Translations under genes and position numbers: made by a program
Origin: Reticulitermes speratus
Lineage: Eukaryota > Arthropoda > Insecta > Blattodea > Rhinotermitidae
Assembly: GCA_021186555.1 (NCBI GenBank)
Contig: JAJKFL010000004.1
Coordinates: forward strand, 9,515,001 to 9,579,000
Reading direction: 5' to 3'
DNA length: 64,000 bases
Notes under the pieces: generated by a model
What the model saw: only the letters and a program-made list of their open reading frames with translations
What the model was told of the DNA's origin: nothing
Databases searched by the model: none
Shown: one piece after another, positions 50,343 to 60,537 of the stretch
Numbering within the stretch: the stretch's first letter is position 1
How the letters are laid out: every line of letters begins with the position of its first letter

Positions 50343-50892
50343 TAGTTACGGTTTTCACTTTTGCTATTATGTCTCCTTTGTCTGTTTAAATTAGCAGTTA
50401 TAATGTAGAGATGTGGACATCGTGTTGTTTTCTTTGGAGGGTGTGATTGCAATTTTGAATGCCAGTATGCTGGAAGAGTCTGGTACTAACAAGTTCATTG
50501 GGTTGAACACCAACAAAGGTACGTTTTGTTACCGATAATTTTATCTGAATTGCCAGAGCAATATCCCGACATGCAGCCATTCACTCCTTCCATCCATGGT
50601 TTGTCTAAACTAGAGGTTAAAAACAAGGTTATGTGAATTTGAAAGAACATATCAAATTCTCGTTAAGAAATAATATAACCCGAATACCACGTGTGTGAAT
50701 GAGTAAAGCAGTGCTACATCCATGAAGTGTGCTGTTAATTTAGTCACTCTAACAGAGTAGAGACGCAAGGAATGTGTTTAGCTAATGTCATTACTTAGTT
50801 TAAAAAAAAAACATTCGTTTAGTCTTACCTGAACCACGTTGAGGCCTATTAACAGACGAACTTCGAACAGATTTCATGAAACAGCGTGGCAT
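45292..50892 (-). CDS. C2H2 zinc-finger transcription factor, Snail/Scratch type, three exons
   Basis: Exons 50892-50829, 48438-47304 and 45469-45292 join in matching phase to an uninterrupted 458-codon protein. The N terminus MPRCFMKSV resembles a SNAG repression motif (MPRxF-), known in Snail, Scratch and Gfi proteins as a corepressor-binding tail. The middle (about residues 25-350) is Ser/Thr-, acid- and Asn-rich with no recognised domain. Three fingers lie at the C terminus: C362/C365-H378/H382 ([18 protein letters not shown]), a TGERPYAC linker, C390/C393-H406 with AFADRSNMRSH, and a final C2HC finger, C419/C422-H435-C439. The order, the AFADRSN signature and the C2HC last finger are typical of the Snail superfamily. 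In finger 2 the usual last His is Tyr410; His412 or His413 could replace it. It is likely a nuclear DNA-binding repressor. The exact orthologue is uncertain. Confidence 0.88.
45541..45795. mobile_element. Foldback element in zinc-finger intron 2, short centre
   Basis: Arms meet near 45670. The left motif is complete (45633-45675, minus). The right arm lacks CTGATGATGG and resumes at GCTGAAACATATG. Edges: CCGTGCATTCTGATATC and GATATCAGAAAGCACGG. Confidence 0.7.
45780..46880. mobile_element. Large foldback element in zinc-finger intron 2, four motifs
   Basis: Arms of about 530 bp meet near 46315. Motifs: 45841-45883 (plus), 46211-46256 (minus), 46366-46415 (plus), 46741-46782 (minus). Both arms contain one inner and one outer motif with different stem II, so a compound unit was inverted as a whole. 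Both arms give the same short translations in mirrored frames. Confidence 0.78.
46366..46415 (+). ncRNA. Hammerhead-ribozyme-like motif, best example
   Basis: Stem I GAACCCC (46366-46372) pairs with GGGGTTT (46409-46415). Core CTGATGA 46373-46379, unpaired T 46380, stem II GGTTT/AAACC (46381-46385, 46392-46396), GAAA 46397-46400, C-ATAT-G 46401-46406, TA 46407-46408. Predicted cleavage is after A46408. Confidence 0.6.
47080..47200 (+). mobile_element. Single-arm hammerhead-motif element
   Basis: GCTCC, CTGATGG, T, GGACC...GGTCC, GAAACATGTA, GGAGT (47083-47124), then AGTGCGTTTGTTGG near 47169. Core A9 is G, so it is probably inactive. Confidence 0.6.
47304..48438 (-). CDS. Zinc-finger gene, exon 2
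   Basis: Acceptor ATTTTATTACAG|CT; the first two bases complete the Ala codon split in exon 1. 377 whole codons are open, starting [19 protein letters not shown], and end KAFADR with donor AG|GTATGA. Finger 1 and most of finger 2 lie here. Confidence 0.92.
48982..49410. mobile_element. pogo/Tigger-like MITE, TA target duplication
   Basis: Ends CAGTATAACCTCGATTATCC and GGAAAACCAAGGTTCTACTG are inverted repeats flanked by TA (48980-48981, 49411-49412). 429 bp, no coding capacity. The GATTATCCGAA end is typical of pogo/Tigger elements. Confidence 0.85.
49450..49860 (-). mobile_element. Non-LTR retrotransposon 3' fragment, type delta, interrupted
   Basis: The minus-strand translation has [20 protein letters not shown] then RDQ, and past the inserted [14 protein letters not shown]-like text. 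This is a third kind of ORF2 C terminus in the window. Confidence 0.7.
49519..49771. mobile_element. hAT-like MITE, perfect 8-bp TSD GTGTTGGT
   Basis: Ends CAGAGCCGCTGAGAGCGG and CTCTCGACGGCACTG are imperfect inverted repeats. GTGTTGGT lies at 49511-49518 and 49772-49779. 253 bp. Confidence 0.85.
50000..50130 (-). mobile_element. Single-arm hammerhead-motif element
   Basis: Motif at 50050-50094 (minus): CCCC, CTGAAGA, T, GACCTATCGATAGGTC, GAAAC, ATATG, TA, GGGG. CCAACGAAATGCACTTG lies at the left side. Confidence 0.65.
50829..50892 (-). CDS. Zinc-finger gene, exon 1 (SNAG-like N terminus)
   Basis: The ATG at 50892 begins [18 protein letters not shown] and ends RGS with one base before donor TCAG|GTAAGA. 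I chose this start because the MPRCF motif is expected at the very N terminus and the phase fits exon 2. Confidence 0.8.
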
Positions 50893-51952
50893 AACGACTA
50901 CTTGCAAAGCCTGCTCTCGCTTCCTACAATGAATTGCACTGCACTCAAAACAAATCACGGAATACGGAAATTGAACGTACTTTGTTGATTATAAGATAAT
51001 CCAGCGTTGCCAGTTTGAACTTTCACATAGACTCGTTCATATGTTCAACGCGATTTTGATATTTTCATATATTTGTGTGGCTTTCTGTGGTACATTTTAT
51101 GAAAAATAATTACGTTTCATAGCCAAGATAATAAAACACCGCGACAGTTACAGTTTTGCTCAGAAATACTGAGTCACTTAAATACAGAATTGGGTTTATA
51201 AATGTATTATTGCAGATCGCCTGGCCGCATGTAATGACAAACCGAAGGCCAACTGTTTGTTCGTGTTAACAGTGATCTTAAATTGGTACACCATTCACAG
51301 TGCACTTGTATATGTAATTCTTCAATAAAGACTAATATAATACATAATATGTTACGCAGAACAAACGTTTAATTCCATGTAAATATAGACTTACATACAA
51401 GACAGTCTTGGGTATGATTTATTTTCCAGATTCCCATAACCACGTCCGCCAAATACCGTATACCTTAACAAGAGACACAAAAACACACACCACATGTGAC
51501 TAAAAGCCTTCTTTATTCCCTTCAACAATGTTCTTCCAAGAAACGCCGATCAGTGATTAATATCTAACGTAAGTAAAGTATAGCTGGTTGAACAGCAGAC
51601 CGCGACGTTTCCAGGAACAATTGTTGGATATGACCTACGGCACACAATTTCGTAGGGAACAAACAACATATAGTATATTTTACCATTTTAGCATTTCACG
51701 GATTGTTATTTTAACACAGCACAATCAACAACCACTGTACACAGTGCGAGTTCTGTGGTTTTTCGCAGCGGTGTAGCTGTGGGTTTTATTGTTGGGCGAC
51801 GTGATACTGCGTCACTGGGTAGTCTGTTTCGAGATAATGTATTCTTAAAACGTTGGGAACTAATTATCCAGTGACACAGACGTATCCCAGACGAATGGAT
51901 ACCATCAGCCTTTCTAACTTATGACCATTCACCGGCCATACCTGTTGAAAAC
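50893..51952. other. Upstream flank of the zinc-finger gene
   Basis: Would contain its 5' UTR and promoter. No TATA box at a credible distance was found. No other gene seen. Confidence 0.5.
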
Positions 51953-52227
51953 GTAAAGTTCACCCTATAACCTGCCATAAAGGCCCAGAGAGGGGGAGTA
52001 GGGGTATAGCTGTACGCTTTCTTTTAACATCAGTGCTAGATGGGGTGGGTGGTCAACGCCACGCTCCAGCCGCTTTACCCCCGGGAAAGAGACCCGGTAC
52101 CCATTGTACAGGAGGCTGGGTGGGCCCAAGGGTCCGCTCTGGACGAGTGTGGAAAATCTCGCCTCTAGCGGGATTCGATCCCCGGACCGTTCAGCCAGTA
52201 GCGAGTCGCTATACCAACTACGCCATA
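51953..52227 (-). mobile_element. SINE family B
   Basis: On plus: CACCCTATAACCTGCCATAA at the tail, CAGCCGCTTTACCCCCGGG in the body, and GGGATTCGATCCCCGGACC B box near the head. Confidence 0.83.
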
Positions 52228-52740
52228 TGTGTTTCGACGCTTAATTATCGTGAACATAAGTGACTACGTTAATATATTTCAAATCTGCTTTGGAATAATG
52301 TATTTACATTAACCTTTTAACAACCTACAATTGCATACATAAACGCACCTAGAAATTAATTTCATATATTTAGGCAACAAGCGAATTTACTGAGTTTTTA
52401 CGAGATACTGCATAATCTCTGTTTTATTTTCCACAAAATGACGTTATTTTATCTTTCCCTGTTCAAATAATATTCAAATTTTCCACAAACCATGCGCTAA
52501 AATTTAAATGCCCCCTCCACCCGGTACGATACAGCTGAACAGTTTTACCCCTTTTTGGGATTGTTATTTCGCTGTTTCTCAGTCATGTTTTGTTTTAGTA
52601 AAATGTCCACTGCTTGACAAACCTGAATAGTTCACTAATTAGATAATAGATGTAGCTAGCATACGTACAGAAATGTGAAAAATTTGAAGCACATATATTA
52701 AATATTATAAATAATACATATACATTAAGTCAAATTAAAT

Positions 52741-52899
52741 AAATAGACCAACTAATGCACTATTTAACCACTTTAATGTAGTGTCTTTCTTATACACCCT
52801 ACACGTGTAGGGTGTATAAGAAAGTGGTTAAATAGTGCATTAGTTGGTCTATTTATTTAATTTGATTCATAGAAATGCACGGTGATAACAGTGTGAAAT
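52741..52899. mobile_element. Minimal foldback element joined at the ribozyme-like loop
   Basis: Two arms of about 65 bp meet exactly at ACCCTACACGTGTAGGGT (centre near 52804). Stem II and the CTGANGA core are missing from both arms. The right end has the tail GAAATGCACGGTGATAACAG. Flanks ACATTAAGT (52732-52740) and ACCTTAAGT (52900-52908) match 8 of 9. Confidence 0.75.
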
Positions 52900-53383
52900 A
52901 CCTTAAGTATTACAAATTACATAAATATTTTAATCTAATTTTATACAGATTTGTTCTGTAGGTCTACACAGCATCAAGTAGCACTGGCCACCACCACTTC
53001 CTTACCCTTCACAGGTCACAATCATTTACCCTGTACGGTCTGAATCAAAACACTGTAACTACAAAGAAAACACGAATATGATGCAGTATTGTTGATCATC
53101 GAATTGTATTTTGTTATATCGTTATTACAAATTACGCTGTCTTATTCGTTTCAATAAAGCGTGAGTTTATTCCTCCAACGTATAACACACACATACCATT
53201 TTATCGGGCATAATTTATGGCAGAATACCCTCAATGCTCCTCCTCCGTAACATATCCCACATTACATCACTCTATCTATCTCTCAGGCATTCAGTTTTAC
53301 ATTATGTGAGGCGCGTTACACATAAATGTGACAGACGGGTGCATCTGGTACTTCCAAGTCTTCATAACCACCAATATAAGATA

Positions 53384-53544
53384 CAGTAGAACCCGCATAA
53401 GAAGTTTTCCCCTGTAAGGAATCTGATTTTTAAAGTCCCGAAATCCTACTGCTTTTAATAAGCTTTCCCTCTTAATAAGTCTTCCCGCTTAAGAAGTCCC
53501 TAATCCTCTGGTCCCTTGAAAGACTTCTTAACAGGGTTCTACTG
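53384..53544. mobile_element. pogo/Tigger-like MITE, short, TA target duplication
   Basis: Ends CAGTAGAACCCGCATAAGAA and TTCTTAACAGGGTTCTACTG, flanked by TA at 53382-53383 and 53545-53546. 161 bp. Confidence 0.85.
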
Positions 53545-53555
53545 TATTTAAAAAC

Positions 53556-53815
53556 TGGGATAGCTCAGTCAGTATAGTGATTAGGCTGTCGGCTGGACAA
53601 CCAAACAGGCGGTGTCTAATTCCTGGTAGAAGGAAGAGATGCTCGTCTTCTCCATATCCAGACTTGCTCTGGGACCGACCGTGTCTCCTGTTCATCAACT
53701 AACAGGGGTAACGTGGCCAGGGTGCGAAGCTGAACACTCACCTGAGGTTAAGAATGCTTACAGCTATACCTCTACTCCCCCATACTCCTTCACAGTGAGA
53801 CTTCCCTCACACGCC
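53556..53815 (+). mobile_element. SINE family B, diverged
   Basis: Head GGGATAGCTCAGTCAGTATA, body CAGACTTGCTCTGGGACCG and CCTGAGGTTAAGAATGC. It sits 12 bp right of the MITE. Confidence 0.78.
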
Positions 53816-54587
53816 AAGTATTTTAATGAGTGCAGTAAGGTGAGAAAGGGAGGTCTGTCGAACTTGCATATTCAAAATTTGGTTCTTTGGTCTGTACTGT
53901 TTGTCGAACCTATTTATTACGATATTTGTTTCTGATCTCCACTTCATACGCTTACGCACATCGTCTGCTGCGCAACAGGCAACAGGCATAATAAACATAC
54001 ACATTATACGCACAATGGACCAGCCATAAGTGGTGTACATTTAGCCTAAAATTTATCAAAATCCACGTTTCTAAGTTAGAGATTTTAAATACATCAGCAC
54101 TTTCAACTCTGTCGACCGTTAATACACAGATTAGAAATGTTTCCAAGTCGCTGCCATATGCCTGCGTTCTTGCCCTATGCCTTTCATTTTTAAAAATCTG
54201 TAACCAGCTTTATTAAATTCATCCCACGGTTAAAAATCAATGCACACATTTTCCTAAACCTTATAATGTGCCTGGTTAGAAATATGTCAGTAAATAAGGA
54301 AGTCTTTGCTACCAAATACTTCTGAAATGTTAACTGCTGTTCATAGTGATCAGTAAATGACAGATTAAATTGTTGACATCTTGTAAAAGAAATTAATAGT
54401 AAGTTCACTTGCTGTGTGGAAAGGCATACCATCACATGTGACAAAACCATACAAGTAAACAGCATAAATAAGCTGAGCGATGCACATGCTACAGAACACA
54501 TTTTCCAAATCTGTTCTTTGTTATTTCACTTACCTCATTTGGCAATGATATTTATATATAATAATAATAATAATATAATAATAATAA
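53816..54587. other. No gene recognised
   Basis: Unassigned. Overlapping minus-strand frames (53807-54501) lack domain or splice support. Confidence 0.45.
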
Positions 54588-54886
54588 CCATGGCTCGACA
54601 GCCCTATATGGGCTTGGGCCTCCTCTTTCCGAGGTCTTTGTGCGTGAGGGACCGGACCACTGATGTCACATCAGAGCCATCTGGCAGTCAGTCAGGAGAC
54701 TTGGGTGAGAAATGGCCTCTTAATTTTGCTTACTACTAGTTTAGTTAGACGGCTTTACTTCCCCTCCAAAGGAAGTGGTGTTCCGGAATTTTATCACCCT
54801 TAAAAATCCATCGACCTCGGTCGGGATCGAACCCGCGAACATTGGGTCCAGTGGCGAGCACGCTAACCACTAGTCCACCGAGGTCG
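54588..54886 (-). mobile_element. SINE family D, tRNA-headed
   Basis: Minus-strand head CCTCGGTGGACTAGTGGTTA with B box GGTTCGATCCCGACC, followed by a 250-bp body. The left end reads ATGGCTCGACAGCCCTATAT, resembling the 3' end of family A (GGGCTGTCGAGCC), so the two families may share a tail. Confidence 0.75.
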
Positions 54887-55615
54887 ACGATATTTATGTA
54901 TGGCAAATACAAATCTATAGCAGGAAAGGCACTGTACTGGGTGCTGTATTTTTTTTCTCATATTGAATTAAATACTCGCCATGTCAAAAAGTCTGTGTTG
55001 ATTTTAACAGGATCTACATTTAACGCTAGTTTCTACTGACCGTGCGTTGCGTAGCTACAACAGCACGTGTACAGTCCGCATGACTCAGTAATGCCGTTCG
55101 CAATGCTAATACCATTACGGCCACCAGCCCTGCAGAAGCTGGATATGTTTAAATTTCCCCTATTTCTGGAAAACAAACTATTATGTGAGTCAAAACAAAT
55201 GTAAAACCTGCAGTACTGAGACAGTTAAAATCTCTGTTCCAGGATAAGATTCAAATTTTTATGTTTCTTTTTGAAAAATCGGGAGGTTTATTTAAGCTTC
55301 TTGTGAATTGTGCATTGTATTGGACAGATGAAAAGAAGAGTAAAGACTGCTTGACATCTGTAGGCTCCTCAGTACCAAATACAGAAATTCATTTTGTACT
55401 TCGAAGGTCAGACAGGCAGACACGCTCGCAACTATGCCGTCATTTTGTACACTTCATGCCGAGAACACGCATAATGTTGGCGTAAAAGTGAGACGTTTCT
55501 ACCCTGAATTAATGTTTACAATTATACTTGGCCAGTTTTACTGCAGACTTACTTTTAAACAGGAAGGTGGGGGGTCACATTTTGCTCAATGTGGTCACTG
55601 TTGTCCTGCTTCTCA
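54887..55615. other. No gene recognised
   Basis: May contain further lost exons of the helicase fossil, but none could be matched. Confidence 0.4.
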
Positions 55616-56078
55616 GCCAAATTTACTCTGCTTGCTTTGCAGCAACAATACGTCAAGTTGACGGAAACTAAGAACCACAAAAGCTGCTGGACTTGCTAGG
55701 CAGTTTAGAATCCAACAACGCAGCATTAGCTGCTCACTCCTACCACAGCATTATTTGCAATATATGATATGAACATGGAGGAGTACATTCACAATTAATT
55801 TTGAATTTTGTCATATTCTAGGTTGTGAATTTTGTTACCTCTGTACGCCCGCGCAAGAATCTTGCAAGCCTTCTCAGAACACAAAATTTCCCAGCCATTG
55901 CTATTCATGGAGACATGACACAAAAGAAGAGGTCATCCATCTGTCAGCAGTTCAGGGGTTTTCGGAAGGTAAACAGACCTATCTCACATTATTACAACTC
56001 TTTTGGTAAATGTAGACCATTTTTACATGCTACCACTTTTATTTAGCAGATACTTTGTGGTAATTTTTGAAAAGTTAA

Positions 56079-56600
56079 TTGTTAAACACAAACAATACTG
56101 AAAAGCCAGTGACTGCCTACAGGTTGGACAGCTGGCGATCAATCCCCAACAGTCACAGCGTTTTTTCTCTTTTCCACTATGTCCAGATCTTGCTGCGATA
56201 CCCATTCAGCCTCCATGTGCGCGTTTTGGGTAAGGCAAAGCCTATCACTCCGCACCAATGCAGAGGATATCAATGTGTGTGGAGCTTTACACCTTCACTA
56301 CACGTCTCTGTGGCAGAGTGCTTATGCATGAGGTTTTGTCAAAAATTCTTATTATCACGTAAACTTGAATATCCAGTAATTACACAAGAAAAGAGCAAGC
56401 ATATTAGATTCTATTTAGCCTTCTTTGTGAACAAATACAGTCTGAAGCTCAACACATAATATCACTGCAAGTAACAAACAGTACATCTGTTGTATTCCTC
56501 AGATATATTACTTTAATTTAATTAATTCTGCTTAATATGTGGAACAAAATCTGGACTCTGGATTTTATTTTGTTGCAGCCAATTTTGGTAGTGACAAGTT
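56079..56600. other. No gene recognised
   Basis: A 126-codon plus-strand frame starts here without an ATG context I trust. It lies in an intron of the fossil and has no recognisable domain. Confidence 0.4.
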
Positions 56601-56614
56601 TTACTGATCATAGT

Positions 56615-56950
56615 ATAACTAACTAACTAACTAACTCCATGAAGCAGAGCCCTTACTAAGAAGCTAACAGTTCCTCAGCTAGTAACAAAATTCCCCACAT
56701 TTCACGGAAGCTGAAGGTTCGTTACCGTGTTCACAGAAGCCCCCACCCGTCCCAATCCTGAGCCAGATCAGCCAGTCCATGCCCCCATCCTAATACTTGA
56801 ATATCCATTTTAATATTATCCTCCCATCTACGCCTAGGTCTTCCAAGTGGTCTCCTTCCATCAGGTTTCCCCGCCAAAAACCTGTAAGCACCTCTCCTCT
56901 CCCCCATAGTGCTACATGCCCCACCCATCGCATTCTTGTATTGATCATGG
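56615..56950 (-). mobile_element. Non-LTR tail type alpha with (AACT)n end
   Basis: Minus-strand translation GRRGAYRFLAGKPDGRRPLG then [20 protein letters not shown]. (AACT)n at 56615-56633 is its 3' end. It ends abruptly where the helicase exon text begins. Confidence 0.82.
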
Positions 56951-57261
56951 GATGGATACTGAAAGTTGAATTTTAATTTTGACATGCCAAAGGATTCACA
57001 TAAGTTCTTTCATACAGTAACAGGAAAGTCATACAAACGTTTGTATTTACTGTTCTTTGTACCTACTGGTCTTTACCGTTTCTCCTTACGATATTCAGTT
57101 ACCCATTGTTTTAATCAAATAACAGCATCTCCTTCCAATTCTGACAGCACACACTTCATACACACACTTAGATGCCACTGCATGTAAGTGGTTGCAGCTC
57201 GAATACAGTGAAGGTAACTGCACCAAAAGCACTTACCACATGCTATAACTCAAAAGCATGT

Positions 57262-57689
57262 CACTATTTACATACACCAACTGGATGCAACTTTATTTAA
57301 AAAACTGTATAGTTTTTTAAAACATATTTAAAAACTTTTAAAACCCGACATATGTTTCGGCTCTTATAGAGCCATCTTCAGGGTTTATTGTCGCTAAAAC
57401 TGCATATATTAAAACGCTTTTTCATTGGTTCACTTTTAGGCAAGGTTTTTCACTTTTCCACTCCTTGGTATGCACAGAAAAAGAAATGAATGAAAAAGAC
57501 TTTTAATATATGCAGTTTTAACGACAATAAACCCCTGAAGATGGCTCTATAAGAGCCGAAACATATGTCGGGTTTTAAAAAGTTTTTAAATATGTTTTAA
57601 AAAACTATACAGTTTTTTAAATAAAGTTACATCCATTGGTGTATGTAAATAGTGACTGTGAAAAGATGCATGGTGATTACAGAATAAAG
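57262..57689. mobile_element. Foldback element, TSD TCAAAAGCATGT
   Basis: Arms meet near 57460. Motifs 57342-57385 (minus) and 57529-57575 (plus), stem II GGCTCTATAAGAGCC, H17 = C. A 12-bp duplication lies at 57250-57261 and 57690-57701. The tail GATGCATGGTGATTACAG is at the right end only. Confidence 0.83.
57529..57575 (+). ncRNA. Hammerhead-ribozyme-like motif
   Basis: AACCC, CTGAAGA, T, GGCTCTATAAGAGCC, GAAAC, ATATG, TC, GGGTT. Confidence 0.5.
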
Positions 57690-57934
57690 TCAAAAGCATG
57701 TGTTCTGAAGCCTGTGCCAGTAACTGCTTCAGTCCACAATATTAATGTGACTGCGTTTTGATTACGACATTTTGTTTTTCTGACAGTACCCCAAACACTG
57801 TCAATTTTGCTACCTTTTGTACCTGCCATACAATTAGCTGAGTGCATGTCAGTGAAATAATGGACAGCTCTAGTGACGAGAGTACCATGATACATGACTC
57901 CAAACTGCTATATCAAACTCATTTGACATACAGA

Positions 57935-58135
57935 TGTGAAGATAATATTAAAATGTATCCTAAAGAAACATGATGGGAAGGAATGAACTAGACTGATCTG
58001 GTTCAGGATAGGGACAGGAGGCGGGCCCTTGTGAATGCAGTAATGAACCTTCAGGTTCCATACAATGCTGCAAATTTCTTGACTAGCTGAGGAAATATAA
58101 GCTGCTCAAGGAGGACTCTGCTCCACGGAGTTATT
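57935..58135 (+). mobile_element. Non-LTR tail type alpha, decayed
   Basis: Text AAGATAATATTAAAATGTAT, GGTTCAGGATAGGGACAGGA and AATGAACCTTCAGGTTCCAT follows the type alpha 3' end up to CACGGAGTTATTCAGTCAG, where the (GTTA)n run is no longer clear. Confidence 0.75.
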
Positions 58136-58719
58136 CAGTCAGTCACGATGCCAGTATAAGAATGTGTCCAAACAATACATCCAATTCAAACAATAAAAAC
58201 AGCAAGTACCCTGAACATATGAACTCACATTTGGTGGAAGTTTTTGTGTTCACAAAAAGCACCTCACATCACATTACTTTGACTTCAAAGTTATACAGCT
58301 GAATAAATACATAACTTCAATGAAAACCTTTTGTGTCTTTGAAGTATTTTCATATGACTGTAATAATATGGACCCTCCAGTCTACTCCAGTTTTCTCAGT
58401 AAATACTTTCTCCCTCCTCTACCCTTTGTGTCACAGACATAAGACAGCGCTTGTTGGTGAAGACGAAGGTTACAAAAGAACCGCGTCTTGTATTCACATA
58501 AATGCGGTAGCCAGAGGTGCGCTATGTGAGATACTGGGTTGTCACAACAGCATTGCCAAGGACTGAGATCTTCAGGGATGTTATGCTGTTTTGTTCAGAG
58601 TAGTCTGCATAAGTAAAGTCTGTTTTTTCATTCCTCAACACTCTTCCAATATTTTTTCCCCCTTCCTTCCTTCATCCCCCCCCCCCCCCCCACCCCGGCC
58701 CATTTTATATCTTTGTGGC
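58136..58719. other. No gene recognised
   Basis: Ends in a C-run at 58677-58690. Confidence 0.5.
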
Positions 58720-58975
58720 TGGAGCCGGGATACCGGCATTATCATGATTACGTTACGGACAAGCCAGGGCTCTATTCCTGGCAGTATCAGTGAATTTTTC
58801 TCTTCTCCAAAATGACCAAACCAGCTCTGGGGCCCGTCCAACCTCCTGTTTAATGGGTACCAGTGGTTCTTTCCCCAAGGGTAAAGTGACCAGAGTGTTA
58901 AACTTGACCACTCACCTCCCCCTAGTGCCAACGTTAAAACTGAGTGGAATCATACTTCTAAACCCACTGTATGCT
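58720..58975 (+). mobile_element. SINE family B, diverged
   Basis: GAGCCGGGATACCGGCATTA head, GGGCTCTATTCCTGGC B box, ACCAAACCAGCTCTGGGGCC body. Confidence 0.65.
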
Positions 58976-60124
58976 GTTATTATTTAAATACAGACAGCTT
59001 TATTTTCATTTCTTCAAAACCATTAAGTTTGATGGAAACTTTTGACAAGCAGTCACTGTATGTTACGTTACACAAAAAGTTACATATGCTTCGAGGCCAC
59101 AACATCCCACAGTAACAGTTACAAAGAACCAGAAAGTACATCAGTGTCTGCGGTCTGACAAATAAACAGTCTCAAACTCTTGTTAGAATTCACTGTGTTC
59201 AGTTGTTGCAGTTAGCGCTTCTTTGTCAAAACAGTGGTTAATAAACTGTGAAAATGGGTACTGATCATGATATTTTAAGTGAATTATGAGCAGAATACTG
59301 CTGATACTTACACATTATTACAGTAAATTTATGGAAATAGAACACAGTTTTTTACAGGATAATATGACGTAATTGAAGACGCTAACACAAGATGAAAGAT
59401 ATAGCCAACAGACGACATTAAAGTAGGCTGAAACATTGAAAATGAGAAATGATCATCTTTAGAATCTAACACGAATAGAGTCAGACACTGACTTGAGAAA
59501 ATATCTGATCATGTTTGCCAAAATGACACTACAAATCTGTTACAACCAGGACAGACCATTTTCAGCCTACACATCAAAACTGAAAGAAGCCAACTTTTTT
59601 CAATACGCAGTGTGACTTCTTACACAGGAAAACCTCTTATCCAGGAAACTCTCTGATAGTTTGTATGCACCAACGTTCATGTCAATAAAAATCACATGAT
59701 GTAAAATACCTGCCTTTTAAGCAGTTCACAATGTATTTTCCCAAGATCCTAATACACATTTTTAATAACTTTCATTTGAATAAATAACTCTTTTTTCAGG
59801 TGACCCAGGATAATATATATCATGAATATCTCAAAACACAGCCTCACCCATTTTTAGGCACGTTTGCATAGTCACAAAAAGCACCTTTTCAATTCTGTTT
59901 CCACTATACCAACAATTCTCTCGTCTCTTTTTACATTCTGCAGTATTCTTTCTATCATTTTCTTAGTTGCAATCAAAATTTGGAGACACAATTTTTTCTA
60001 AATTAGATGGGACACAAACATGTGCCTGAAATGTGCATATCAGAATTATTAGGCTAAGGCACACAGCAATATATGAGAAGGCAATATCTGACAGCTGACA
60101 AACTGGAAGGACAGAACAAGCACA
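58976..60124. other. No gene recognised
   Basis: Would hold the 3' UTR of the minus-strand gene that ends at 60125. No repeat identified. Confidence 0.45.
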
Positions 60125-60537
60125 TCACTTCAGGGAACTTGGAAATAGCACGACGACATCACCAATTCGTCCCGCAAGTTCATGAAGTTTTTGTAAAACA
60201 GCTGCTTTCTTAATTTTGTACAAACTCTTTACCTCTTGAAGCTGCTCCTCTGAATCTGTCAGCAACAGGCTCATTTCTGTATCTTTGCCCTTTTCTTGTA
60301 ACATGCACCGTGGCAGCCCTCGCATGATCTGGAGGGATGAGTCATGTAATGGGGCTGTGATTTTGCCATCACTGTCTTCATCTGTTATGTTGTTACATTT
60401 CCTTACCCTCTGACACTGAAGCATACGGGCCTTTGCTGTGTGCGCAGTGTATCCAAAACATGAAACAAAGTTCTCTTTTCTTGGACACTGATAAGATTGT
60501 GTTGAGAGCCAGATTCTTTCTCAGCAAGAACAGTTGC
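60125..60537 (-). CDS. Unrecognised gene, last exon (frameshifted)
   Basis: The exon starts in the frame set by exon 61279-61103. After the Thr-Gln-Gln-Arg codons the protein-like signal moves by one base to the frame ending at TGA 60127-60125. Either an assembly error or a disabling deletion. Confidence 0.6.

Larger units (their letters stand above)
48439..50828 (-). other. Zinc-finger gene intron 1
   Basis: About 2.4 kb holding a pogo-like MITE (48982-49410), a LINE fragment with a hAT-like MITE (49450-49860) and a hammerhead-motif arm (50000-50130). C-runs occur at 48531-48544 and 48821-48833, and a (TA)n run lies at about 50312-50337. Confidence 0.8.
55616..57030 (+). pseudogene. UAP56/DDX39-type DEAD-box RNA helicase, three exon remnants
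   Basis: Three segments match, in order, the C-terminal half of the mRNA-export helicase UAP56 (DDX39B; Hel25E in flies). 55616-55719: AKFTLLALQQQYVKLTE, then after a one-base shift KLLDLLGSLESNN. 55822-55968: 49 open codons between acceptor TATTCTAG and donor AAG|GTAAAC, VVNFVTSVRPRKNLASLL, then TQNFPAIAIHGDMTQKK and CQQFRGFRK; this has the length expected of the functional exon. About 56950-57030: GMDTE, then NFNFDMPKDSHKFFHTV after a deletion. HGDM replaces the usual HRGM, and ATP/RNA-binding motif V is lost. Introns persist, so it is a genomic duplicate and not a processed copy. A LINE tail (56634-56950) split it. Confidence 0.8.

Noticed and set aside
56079-56459. 126-codon plus-strand frame as a gene
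   Set aside because: No ATG I trust, no domain, no splice context; it lies inside an intron of the helicase fossil.
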